Source: Larimichthys crocea (Eukaryota > Chordata > Actinopteri > Sciaenidae). From it: DNA of 64,000 bases. The number at the start of each line of letters is the position of its first letter. The stretch's first letter is position 1. Shown piece after piece: positions 23,811 through 36,700 of the stretch. The position numbers and the translations under genes are program-made. A model generated the notes under the pieces. That model saw nothing but the letters and a program-made list of their open reading frames with translations. It did no database searches and was not told the DNA's origin. The DNA lies in NCBI RefSeq assembly GCF_000972845.2, contig NC_040026.1, forward strand, positions 1,108,526 through 1,172,525. The letters run 5' to 3'.

Positions 23811-26800
23811 GTCCATCTTCCGTCCATCCGCCGTCACATCATTATGTGGCCTAATATAAGTGCAGTCAGATTCTTTTTTAAGCTCTTATGAATTTGTGAC
23901 GTTGCTATAGGGTAATATTTATTAGGTCATTTTTTTATTTGACTGCAGCCTCTGTCCCTCCTCTCCTGACACTTTGCTGCTTCCTTCTCTCCTTTCCTTA
24001 TCACCTGACTGTGCACTCTCAATCACTCCATGTCAGTTGGTCAAAGTTTTTATATCGTTCATTTAAAGGTCAGTATTGTTCATTTAGGCCAACTGAATGC
24101 AGCAAAAGGAGACCAGTGGCAGAAAAACTCCAACACCTGCATCAGGACAAGTCGCTGCCCCTGATCTATCATATCATAAAAAACAATCAACCCACTCCTC
24201 AGGTTTCTGTTGGAAACAGCACAATCCTTTCTGAGCTTTGTTTCAGTAGGAAATAAAATAGGTGATGAAATAATGTTAACATTATGCAAATGTTATTCTA
24301 ACAAAGTCTATTTTTAACTTTACACAGACAAAGGCAGCAAAATACCCGTCACATACTGATTGTGGTGATGCCCTGTTGCATTTCATTCCCTGAAAGCACC
24401 TGGAACATAACACCACCTCCTGAGTCATTATGAATTTAGGTCAAGGAACTCCGAACCCAAGTGAAAGAAGAGCAGTAGAAGCATCCATAGAACACATGAC
24501 AATGCCTACACCTCAAGTTGTGGGTCATGATGGTCCTGTAGTGGAAAAAGCCTTTAAGGTCTCACTGAGAAAAAACCCAGCCCTCTCATTCATTTGAATG
24601 AGAGCAGTCCAGCAGCACAGTGGGGGTGCCTGGCAGAACAACTTCTTCCACAGTTTAACACGTCATTCAGCCATTTCACATCAACCCTATGTTTCTACTG
24701 TTTACCTCACAATGGTAAAGTCATTGCTGCTGTGAACTTTCCAGAGCTGCAAAATGAAATCATCTAGTGTTTTGGCGCTGGTTGTGTGTGCAGACCCGAT
24801 GGGGCATGGACCATATCTGCTTCACCAGAAGGAAACAAATGGAGGTCCATTGCATCAGTGTAGCACATGAACACACATTGTAGATATGGATGTGCAGACC
24901 ACTCCTGCTCCATGCTGCTATTTATAACAGACTGGAGCTTTTTTAGGTTAATACATTTTTACTTACAAATGTTAATCTGTTAGGTCACTAATAGTTTAGG
25001 GAGCCAGTTGTCTGCTCTCAGCTCTGAGCTGCGGCCTGGACTGTAAGTGGACATAGCGATGGCCTCAGTGGGCTGTGTATATTCTTTCGAATGGCCTACA
25101 AGGGGAGCACCAATCGCCACCATATAAAGGTCAGATTGTATTGAACTCTATGTAAAAAAATAAACCTACTTCTTAGTTGATTTATGGCCCCAGTAAACAT
25201 CTTCTTCACGAGTTTATGGTCTCAGTCTCTAGTTTTAAGTCTTCCTCCACACAGCGTGATGTTCAGTTTTGTATGTTCATTATGGTCCAATTTAGAGTGC
25301 CTTATCATCTATTAATAACTGAATAGATGATAAGGCAGCGGATGCTTTAGGGAAAGAGCAGCTTGTGATTGACAAGTCACACCATGAAACTGTCAAACTA
25401 GACAGTGCTGATCAAATCTGAATCCAGATTCTGTTCCTGAATTGACTCTTTCTCTCCTCAAATGTTTTCACAAACAGATTTTAGTTCCTGTTTAGCTGGA
25501 ATACAAGAATGTCAGTGAGTAGACTGGATGAAACTTTTTGCTTGAAAATAAAGTCAAAACCAACGTCACCCACCAGCTCAACACTCTCATCCATATATGG
25601 TCACTTATGTTAATAATGCCAAACTTGAGGTTTCAAAACGGTCGTCCACAAACCAGTCAGTGACATCATGGTAGGCTCGCACTTATACTAATAACTAACA
25701 CCTAACACCTAACATATTCATTTTGAAAGAGTAACGGCAACAATGGGGAAACTCCAACATCCAGCAGACCCGTGGTGTCACTTGAATGCATCTTTTAACC
25801 ACTGGGAGATCAAATTTAATGAATCTGATGAGTGAAGTAAGAAGTAGCAAAGAAGTGTGTGTGGTTAACCCTGAGGCTGTGACAGTATGGAGTTTTTACC
25901 ACAGTGAAAAAGTGAAAAAGCAACATATTGCAGTTTGCCACCAATGACTGACCTAAGAATGAAGGTGAATAACCTGCTTACTCACAGTAAGATATGCAAA
26001 TATTACATCCCAAATATATGTTAAAGAAACATGACAAGGCTCACAATCATCTACATGTCTGTAATTGTAATTGTTCGTTTATAAAAATGATCACCACTGC
26101 ACAGTGTTTAAGAATGTAGATCACTGCCAGCTGTCTGCTGTAAAAGTCATGTTGGCTGTGAACGGTGCATTCCTGATTCCTGAATTTATCTTGAGAAAAT
26201 TATCCTGTGGATTAAGTCCATATCATAACACATCATAGCCACAGACCTGAGGTCTGAGTCTAACTGGATTACTGAGCACATACAGCACACCTGACAACTT
26301 TCCTGCAACCTTTGAAAAATGATTTATGAATCATCATTCATGAATCTCTTTATTCTTATTTAGTTCATATCAATAATGCTGTATTGTTTCCTGTCATCCT
26401 TTGTTGCTGCAAACACTCATCAGACGGACTTCTTTTTCTTCTTTTTTCTTCCTGTAGTGAGAAGTTCCATCATGGTCCAAATATCCAGTCAGTCAGTCAG
26501 TCCACAGGGTATATGCAGGAAGAGCTGGGCCTGTTTTATTATGACTGAACACAAACGCCCACAGACAGAAACTCCCAATGGACAGACTGCTAATACAGAT
26601 GAATGTCGCAGAATATACATCACAAGTTACAAACGGGCATATTAGCAGTTTGCAAGAAATGTTTGCTGGTTTACAAAATCTGGCTGTCGATTATGGGAAA
26701 AAGAAACGTGCCACATTGTAAAACTTTTCTATCATACACTAACAGATATTCATTTATGTTGATGCTACACTGACTTGTAATCCGGTAAATGGTGTCTCTG

Positions 26801-26957
26801 TCATTCATACGTCTATTCTCACACTGTAACTTCACACACCGTCAACTATTTTATTGAAACTGGATCATATTTGATGTAATTTTAAACCTTTAGTAGATGC
26901 AGGTGGAGTCACTTTTTTATTGTCGATGTCTCATTTTGGGGAGAAATGGTGACCAAT

Positions 26958-26996
<39 letters not shown>

Positions 26997-29080
26997 TGGA
27001 TGTCTGTGGTTTCTTATCTGTGCATGTGTGTTGTGCAATATGGTTTTAAAGGTCCCTAGGCATTTTAGACTGTTGAGATTACATCTAAGTAGACTACATA
27101 AATCTTCCTCTTCTCATCATTTTAACGATCTTTTTTCTCAAGAGTTAATCACACACTGAACTCTAGCCACTTGAACAGACATTTATTTGAGTATTCTACA
27201 GAACTATTTCTAACCCTAACCCTGATTGGAACATCGTTTCCATCTTTTCTGTTTGTTGTTCAGATTTTTGGAACAGTCTGTATTTATGGATGTGCTTGAC
27301 AAGGGCAGGACAAAAAGGTTCAGTCTGGTTAACGATGTCTCTGACAGATAATAAATGATCTGTCTTTCTAAGTCTTTAAAGCATATAGGCAGTAAAAATG
27401 AAAACTTAATAAATCCTTAGTGATTCCTCAAATGTTAACTGGTCCATTCACGCTCTACATTAACACAGTTTTACACTTTAATTTTCCTTCCTGTCCTTTT
27501 AGGTCTTACACTTCATGTGACACTTCAACATCCTTCAACACTTACACTTTACACTGTAAATGGCATTTCAATTTAACTCAAGATTCAAGATTTTACACTT
27601 GAACTAACTCCTCTCAGCTCTTCACTTCAGCTGACTAGTTAACTCCTTTCAGCATTTTCAGAAAAACTGATGATTCAGTTTCACTCAGCACTTCAACTTC
27701 ATTCTGTGCTCACACTAAGTCCTTTTAACACCTCATATTATACCGTAATTTCAACTCCTTTCCATAATTGTTTAAACTTGCACTTCTTTTAGTCTGGTTG
27801 ACTCTTTTTTGGCATGTCATGTCACACAGTATTATAATGAACTGTCACGTTTTGAGGTTGATAAAGGTTGATACGAGGATTTCTAGATGTTGATGTGGCT
27901 GAAAAAGAAATAAAGGAAAAGAAAATGTTGCCGATCTTTACAATTCCATCTAAATGAAAGAAGGATCATTGACATACAATAAATGCTGATGAGCAGCCAC
28001 CAATGGACTGCCAGTGGTTTGGCTCTGGCACTGAGCATGTTTTTTAGGGTTGGGGTTAAATGCCAGCTGTAACAAACCAGATGATTGTAGTACAAATATT
28101 ATTATGAGGCTGGTGAAAATGGATCATCTGAAGGACAACAAGCACTTGTTAAAGAGAGGAAGTTCAAAGGCTTTGAAAAGCAGGAGGGAAGCTCTGGGTT
28201 TATTGGACTCTTCATAACACGATGCTAATGGTTACAGTGATGACATTAAAGAAGACAAGGATGATGATGACGATAGTGACTGTAATTATGAAGGTCAGAT
28301 CTGAGATAAAGGGCTCAGGTTCAGCCTTTTCCATCTACACTGGCTCTACAATCACTGTTTTATTCATCGTTCCCTTTGTCACAGTTGTTTCATTACTTCT
28401 GTTTCATGATTATTTAGTTGAGACGATGCATCCTGTCCGTGTAACTGCTCAGGAGTGCAGTCTGTCTGTTGGCACCATCAAGTGGTGTGAAATCTTTACT
28501 GCAGCTCTCCTAACTGAAAAATCAAGGTCTGTTCTTGTGTTGTGTTGAACACGTTTTATATTTTAGTCATAAAGAATGTGGCTCCACTGAGGTTTTGCTG
28601 GACAACAGTGGAACACAGAGTTTAGCAGGCAGCTCCCTGACTTCATGTTAACCAGAGTGCTGCTGCTGCTGCTTTCTCAGGTTATTACAGCCTAACAGTG
28701 CTCATTTGTGAGAGATAAAGCTCAGATGTGAAGGCCAGAGTATAAAGTGGAACTATAAAAGTGAAAGAATCACTGGATTTGTGTCTGTGAAGCTTTGAGG
28801 GAACACCAGGGTCTGTCAGATGTGTCACCTTTGCTCTGCTCCACAATCTCTGTGAAGGCCTGCCAACCAGCTGACCATTAAACATCAAACATACACACAA
28901 GGTGCTTTAAGAACTCCTCAGTGTTTATTTCCACTTCATCTTTTCCTTCTTTTCTTTTCTTTGTGCTCCTTTTATCTCAACTCTTTTTTCAGTTCATTCC
29001 TCCTGGGATTCATCTCTTATTTTCTTTTGATCTCATTTCCTGTCTTCATCTTTGTTCACATTTCTTTTTATCGTCTCAGT
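23811..29080. other. Gene-free interval
   Basis: No host exon, RNA gene or intact transposon was recognised over about 5 kb. A (GT)n tract is at 26961-26995. The ORFs at 23939-24256, 26376-26645 and 28222-28548 lack known motifs and splice context. Confidence 0.5.
26961..26995. repeat. (GT)n microsatellite
   Basis: Uninterrupted GT run. Confidence 0.95.
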
Positions 29081-29750
29081 GTCACACTCTGGCAGTTCAG
29101 TCTCCTTCAATGCCCATGTGAACAGTGTGTCTCGCAGTGCCTTTTTCCTCGCAACATTGCAAAACTCTTAACTCATAAATTTCTATGTTACATCCCGCAT
29201 TGACTACTGCAACTCCATCTTTTCAGGTTTACCAAATGAATCACTCCACCTCCTCCAACTAATCCAGAACTCTGCAGTCAGGATGATGCTCTAGGTCCAC
29301 AGGCCATGTTAACACCCTTACTGATGCAGCTTCACTGGCTACCAGTTGCCTATAGAGTCCACTTTAAAATCCTGTTTCTGGCATAAAAGGCCCTACACAA
29401 CCATGCTCCCACTTAGCTCCTTGAGAACTACACCTCTACCCGCTCACTGCGATCCTCCTCAGCTGGTCTCCTCAGAATACCTAAGATGAACCTCGGTACC
29501 ATGTGAGAGAGAGCATTCAGCCACATTTCAGATGACATCAGGCAGTGTGAATCCATCGCTGAGTTTTAAAATAAACCGAAATCTTCTCTCTTCAAGCTAG
29601 CATATGGCAGTTTGTTGTATTGATTTATTCTTATTTAGATATGCTTCATTTGAATACTTTTCCTATCTTATTTGTTTGATTTGTGAAGTGACCTTTGGTG
29701 TCCTGAAAGGCACTTGAAATAAAATGTATTATTTATTATTATTGTCTTTT
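29080..29750 (+). mobile_element. LINE 3' fragment (L2/CR1-type RT C-terminus plus tail)
   Basis: Translates in broken frames to the C-terminal region typical of L2/CR1 reverse transcriptases: RNIAKL, then [41 protein letters not shown] and LRSSSAGLL in order. It ends with a tail AAAGGCACTTGAAATAAAAT followed by (ATT)n-like sequence, and stops interrupt it. It is a 5'-truncated, dead insertion of a different family from the 19.6-kb LINE, judging by the different tail. Confidence 0.8.
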
Positions 29751-30129
29751 TATTTATTCAAGATCAAACCAGTTTCATTTTATCTCCTCTGTATTGAAAA
29801 TAAAGTACAGTGTACACTATGGTCAGCTGTAATATTTCATATTTAATATTTAATAGTGTTTCACAGTAGGGTAAACACAGCTGTTACTAATGATGCTAAT
29901 TAAGGTTCTGTTGCTGCCATTGGAAGCAGCTGCGTTATAATAACCTTCACCTCCACTCATTTTGACCTCTGTCTGTTTGAAACAAACACTTTAATATAAA
30001 ACAGTTATCACTGGACAGACAGAGGCTGTGTGCGTTGAAGCTGGCCTCCAGGGGGCGCGCTTGTTTTAGACGCTGTGCGGGCGGAACCTTGTAGAATCTT
30101 GTGTTTCCACTCGGTCTTACTACGACGTG

Positions 30130-30218
30130 ACGCTTCCGTACACTTCCGGGTCGGGGGTCATGCTACACATGTGAGAGCAGAAGGAAAAAGTGGCCGCGAG
30201 ACAACAGATCATCTGCAG
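30130..30218 (+). promoter_or_regulatory. BMS1 core promoter and noncoding exon 1
   Basis: ACTTCCGGG at 30142-30150 is an ETS-type site (reverse CCCGGAAGT), and GACGTGACG at 30124-30132 resembles a CRE half-site. Exon 1 is inferred to end at 30218 (CTGCAG|GTAACA). It splices to the coding exon at 31108, where the intron ends TTTTTAG. The exon start is not determined by sequence alone. There is no TATA box, in keeping with a housekeeping promoter. Confidence 0.6.
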
Positions 30219-30269
30219 GTAACACACACAGTGTTCACTTTAACACACACCTCCAACAGCTGCTCCACG

Positions 30270-30286
30270 CAGACAGACAGACAGGC

Positions 30287-30331
<45 letters not shown>

Positions 30332-30334
30332 GGC

Positions 30335-30383
<49 letters not shown>

Positions 30384-30384
30384 G
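30270..30384. repeat. (ACAG)n tetranucleotide array in BMS1 intron 1
   Basis: About 115 bp of ACAG/AGAC units with two GGCAG interruptions. It starts about 50 bp downstream of the inferred exon 1 donor. Confidence 0.95.
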
Positions 30385-31115
30385 CCTGCAGTGTGTGTGT
30401 GTGTTGTTCTTTATGCTCCATCACTGACTGCTAACGTTACACACACACGCTTGCTGCTCACACATGATGCAGTGCTGCACACACACACAGTGATGACAGT
30501 GATCAACATGAATGCAGCAGGAATATGAATCCATGAATCACTACACTGTAACTGTTCAACTATATGATATACTGTACCCCTGCAGTGAGTATTAGTACTT
30601 CCACCTGCTCATCGTGTGTTAGTTGCTGCACTGCTTTAATTCACAGCACAGCCAGCAGACATCTTCCCTCTAGTGTTTCATGTTTAGAAAGGTTCCTGAA
30701 CGCCTCACAGATGGGCTGTGTGTGTTTAAAGGTGTATGTACACATGGAAGCAAAGACAAAGTAATGTGTCCCTGCATGACGACACAAGCTTTTATTTAAC
30801 AAAGAGAACACACAATGTCTCTCTGTAACACTTCATCTGAAGAAGCAGTCATGTCAGCAACAATGTTTTCAGTGTGGATTACTCCGGTCAAAGTATTGAC
30901 ACTTGTGTCTCTCCCGATCATTACATTGTTCATGGTGTTCTGCTGTAGGTGTCAGGTTAGATGTTTTGTGAAGTGAGCGTCCTCTGATGGAATTGAATAT
31001 CACATTGGTCGCTGTTGTTTTTTGTCATAAATCCCAGCACCTTCATTCTCACTGGGCGTCTGTCCTTCCCTGTCCAGCCTCTGTGAAAATACTGTTTGTC
31101 TTTTTAGCGGACAGG

Positions 31116-33756
31116 ATGGACGGCAAAGTTAAGGAACAGAAGCGACATCAGCAGAAGCACAGCGGACCCAAGGCGGAGAAGAAGAAGCTGAGGAAGCAGG
31201 GAGGCACCACAGAAGAGGATGGACGGAGACGCAACCCCAAAGCGTTCGCGGTTCAGTCCGCCGTGCGCATGGCCAAGACCTTCCACAGGTCGGTCCTCAG
31301 GGCTTTCAGTGTCTGTCAGATATGCTGAGATGAACTGTAGGCTCTATTGACATGTATGCTCACTTCCAATTAGACATAAATCCATTAATAATGGATCTTA
31401 AGTAGGAATAACAGATAATGATGATACATGTCTATTTTTCTTCAGGGCTCAGGACATAAAGGCCAAAAAACATCACATCCCCCTTGTGGACCGGACTCCC
31501 CTGGAACCTCCTCCAATTGTGATTGTTGTGGTTGGGCCCCCCAAGGTGGGAAAGAGCACCCTGATCCGCTGCCTGATCAAAAATTTCACCCGTCAGAAGC
31601 TTGGGGACATATGTGGACCTGTGACCATCGTCTCTGGTAAGTTCGATCCATGATTTGTCCAGTTTTAATTTGACACGGCATGACACTATTTTTTTACACC
31701 ACCAAATACTTGCCTGGCCAGCACTGAAATATCTCAACAAATATTGGATGGATAGCCATGACATTGTTATGCTAAAAAACAACACACAAATTGTTGTTTT
31801 CAAGTTAAATAAATGTGACAGGATAAGACCATGCTGAACACATGACACAGATATATATATATATATATATATCTATATATATATATATAATATATATCGG
31901 CATCGTATCTCTGATGAAAAATTAATCCAAATCACTCATTTGACACAAACTTCCCACAGTTATTCAGTTCACTGTTAATTGGACAGTTTGTTTGTTCTTT
32001 TATTGTTATGCATTGATTATAATGTGAATAAATGTGAATTTATAACTTACTTACAGTAATGATAGAAAAGCTCATTCAGAAAAATGTCATAATCCACAAA
32101 AACAGGAGATTTGGAAAGAATGTGACATATTAGGCAATAGTTGATCTTTGTGTGGCCGTCTGTGCACCATCAGACATTGAACTATAATGCTTGATTATGT
32201 CTCGTGTTTGATAAGTGATCTCTGCTGCGTTTGCTGTATTCTTTAGGCAAGAAGCGGCGGCTCACCTTCATGGAGTGTAACAATGACATAAACACAATGA
32301 TTGACCTCGCTAAGGTGGCTGACCTGGTGAGTTTTTCAGTTCACAGTGAGGAAGAACTTTAATGAATGTATAATGAAGTTAATATAAATAGATTTGTGTG
32401 CTTTGTAATATAGTCAACTCTATGCATGTTGCTGTCACTCAGTTGCTCAATAGGTTAATTTGAATAGACTTTTCAAACACACTCTGTGTTCTTCCCTCCA
32501 GGTTCTGATGCTGATCGATGCCAGTTTTGGATTTGAGATGGAGACTTTTGAGTTTCTCAACATCTGTCAGGTGCACGGCTTCCCTCGTATCATGGGCGTG
32601 CTGACTCACCTGGATGCATTCAAGAACAACAAGACGCTGAGGAAGACCAAGAAGAACCTCAAACATCGCTTCTGGACTGAAGTCTACCAGGTAAACATCA
32701 TCACATGTTTACAGCTTTGTTCATATTGTGTCTATTATATTCGAACTATAAGCTAAACTATATGTGTGTTGTGTTTGAACCTATCAGGGGGCCAAGCTGT
32801 TCTATCTGTCTGGCATGGTGTACGGTGAATATCAGACTCAGGAAGTGAAGAACCTCGGCCGCTTCATCTCCGTCATGAAGTTTCGTCCTCTGGTGTGGCA
32901 GACCTCCCACCCTTATGTTCTGGTCGACCGGTGAGTAATAACATGAGACACGCGTGACTTTACCCTCATCACAGTGATCCATTGCAGCAGTTTGTCTGCA
33001 GCAGATGTTCCAGTGTTTGCTCTGTGAACTGGAGATGAATGATGTGAAAGAGAACAACGATCCATCAACTCCTTGTAAAGATGCAGCTACATTCCACGGT
33101 GTGAGGCTGTCTCTCAGGCTGTGTGACCAAGCTTAGCAGGAACATATGCCATGACTTCGGAATGACGTGTTATAATGTAAATGTCCAGCAGAGGGCTGAT
33201 ATGATATTTGATTCAGCTGTCATGAGTCACATCGACAGACTTTTATTTTGAAGGAGCACCGTGTATATTTTTTATCTGCATACTTTGACTTCATACTCAC
33301 TCAAAGATTTTTTTCTCCATCTTCTTTTCTGCATTCAAACAGTATGGAGGACTTGACAGACCCTGAGAAGGTGAGGACAGACCCCAAGTGTGACCGGACA
33401 GTGTCACTGTACGGCTACCTGCGAGGAACATATCTGAAAAACAAAGGCCAAGTCCACATCCCAGGTACACCAACGCAGAGGATATCTGACGTCTAAAGCA
33501 GAGGCTGTTGGTAAACTAATAGAACCGTGTACAATGACGTGTTTGCCTGTTGTTTACTCTGCAGGCGTTGGAGACTTCCAGGTGGCAGATGTGAACTTCC
33601 TGCCAGACCCGTGTTCACTGCCTGATGCTCAGAAGAAGAGAGCGCTGAACGAGAAGGAGCGGCTGCTCTATGCACCCATGGCTGGGGTGGGAGGAGTCGT
33701 GTACGACAAGGACGCTGTGTATATCGACCTTCCTGCAAATCATGTCAATCAACAGC

Positions 33757-33792
<36 letters not shown>

Positions 33793-36700
33793 ATCTTTCG
33801 TGACAGTGCATCTGTGTTTATGCACTGCCATTACATTTGAACACAGTGGTGTTTGGAGTTGGTGTGAGCTTGGTTCTTGTCTCCCTGCTGCAGGAGGAGG
33901 TGCGTCCCACCACAGAGCTGGTCCAGTCTCTTATTGACACACATGCCACCCTGGATGCCAAGATGGCTGCCAGCAAGGTCTCTCTGTTCAGCGGCTCGGC
34001 CTTCCTGGACCCCACAGACATCGACGAGCAGAGCGGGTGAGGCGCCTCGCAGCTCCAGTCTCTTTCTCTGCACTTGTTTTGTACGACAACAGTCATGAGG
34101 GACACTAGAGACATGAGATTATGATAATAAATTCATTGTTTTGAGTCATTTTTTAAGAAAAAAAAAGTTTGATTTCAGCTTCTCATGTGAATCTTTTCTG
34201 GAGTCGTTCGTTCTCTCTGACAGCAAACTGAATATCTTTGGTTTGTGGACAAAGAAAACATTTTGAGCATGTCAACTTGGGTTTTGGCAAACATTGATTA
34301 ACATTTATTTGAGCATTTTCTGACATTTCATGTTGACGAAATAACCAGCAGATTCATTAATTCCAAAAATAATAATTTAATCAATTTATCTACTGAACTT
34401 CGCATTTAGCAGCAGCTTGTTCTGCTGCCCCAATGTGGCCAAAAAAGTCAAGCAAGATTATCTCATATCGAAGCTTTTATGTTATTATCATAAAAATATA
34501 CAGTATATGAGAGATGGTGTGGGCATAACAAACGCATATAAACGCATATAGTTAGCAGCCTTGTGTTTCACAGAGTAATAAACTTTCCTTCTTGTGTGTT
34601 AGTGAGAACGGTGGTCTTCAGGAGAAGCATGTCTGGGACCCTAACATCCAGAGAAAGAGGAGGAAGGTGGTCTTCAATGAGGATGACGGGGAAGAGGAGG
34701 AGAGCGGTTCCAGCGATGATGAGGATGATGCAGACAGTGACCAGGAGGAGCAGGAAGAGGACGAAGATGAAGACGAGGATAACCTGTCCACATTTCTGAA
34801 AGAAGCAAGAGCCAAATCAGACGGAACTCCACCGGTGAAGAAGAAGAAGCTGGAGGAGGGGAAGGAAGAGATGCCGGTGTTTGCTGACAGCGAAGACGAG
34901 CTGGAGATGAGTGAAGAGGAGAGGGAGGCTGGCAGAACAGGAGACTCTGGACACTGTTCAGAGGAGGACGAGGAAGATGATGAAGAGTCCGGAGATGAGT
35001 CGATGGAGGAGGAGGAGGATGCAGCCAACGCTACATTGACGAAACAGACAGCGAGTGAGAGCGAGGAAGAGGAGGAAGAGGAGGAGGAAGAGGGTAAATA
35101 AATCCACCAGTTTTATTGACAGTTTGTTTGAGTCCAGGTTCTCTGCAGGTGAAAGTGATGTGATATGATTATAAGTTCCAGAACAACTACTAAATGTCAC
35201 CTTCACAGTAACTTGCGGATATACGGGCTCATCGTCCTGTGTATCTGTACATGGAGTCACTTGTTGTTTAATGTGTCAGGTCAGATGATGGAGTTCTTTC
35301 AGGATTCCTGTTGTTGTGAGGACACAGAATGTTTCAGCTTTCATTGGTTGAATCCAGTCTGAATAACTTTGTGGTGTTCCTCTTTCTGTCCACAGGGGCT
35401 CTGAGGTGGAAGGAGGGTCTGCAGCAGAAAGCATCAGAAGCGTTTCTACGGCAACAAGAAGCTGCCCCCAATCTGAGAAAATTGGTTTATGGATCAGGTA
35501 AGCTGTGGCTTATGAATGTAACTTGAATATTAACATGTATTGTGTGTCAGCAGATGTTTATTTGTCTGAGGTCATGTGGAAACACAAACAAAGTTTATGA
35601 TAGCTACAATGTCTGTCTGTGAATATACATTTCTCAACCATGCGATAGCATACGTCTGATTTTCAGTGTCACAATCGTTATTTTCATTTTCAGTTGCGGA
35701 GGCAGCTGATTCTGAGGACGAGGAGGAGGAGCTGGGCGGCCTGTTTCGAGTTAGCCGCCCTCAGAACAGCAAGAAGTTCCAAGCAAATGCTCTCGACTGC
35801 TCCCGTTTCAACCCTGACACCTCCCACGACTGGGACCTGGAGGAGGTAGGGTGGTGCCAACACACTGGTGTTATCAAAAAGATGTTGAAATGAAACTTGT
35901 ATACTTAAAGGTCACCCTGTTTGTTTGTGTTGTAGATGTTGAACTCCATCAGGGACTGCTTTGTGACAGGGAAGTGGGACGAAAACCAAGATGCTGCCAC
36001 ACTGCTGAAGGAGGACGGTAAGAGACCATCCAAACACACTGATTTCAATTTTAGATGTCAAACAATTCTAATGACTAAAATCATTGAGGTGAGTGTTGAA
36101 CCATCAGTAACACATTTGAGGCAGTGACTTCACATGGTTGAGCACTTTGGATATAGATATTCAGTTAAGGAGGATAGCATTGTAACTGGGCCTTTCCTGG
36201 TGAACAGCAATTTTGTTTCTGACTGCTTAAATACACGATCCACAAATACAGCAAAGAATGAGTTTTTCATAGAGTTCTGTTGTTTTGTGTGTGTAGAGGA
36301 GCTGTATGGTGACTTTGAGGATTTGGAAACAGGAGAGGTCCACAAGGGACAAACTGGAAATCAGGATCCGGCTGAGGTATGTCGTGTTTATGTGGAAGAT
36401 TTAGGATATAGTCTGATGTCCGTGCTGTGTTTTGACTTTGGTTGTACCATGGTACCATAGAATCATGACACCAAACTGTAATTTCCTCTCTCCATTTCCT
36501 CTTCCCCCAGTGTGTACCAAGCTCATTCATACATCTTAGTTTTCTGACTTGGATGATTTTTTGTCTTGTTCACCCTCTGACCAGCAGGACAGTGAGAATG
36601 ATGAAGCTGATGATGATGATGATGAAGCTGAGGAGAGTCAGGTGAAGGTGGATGATGAGCAGGTCCAGAAGAACAAGCGTCTGGAGAAGAAACGCAGGCT

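Noticed and set aside
34618..35028. Long minus-strand Ser-rich ORF
   Set aside because: Shadow of the acidic BMS1 exon 10: GAG/GAT codons read antisense give Ser and Leu.
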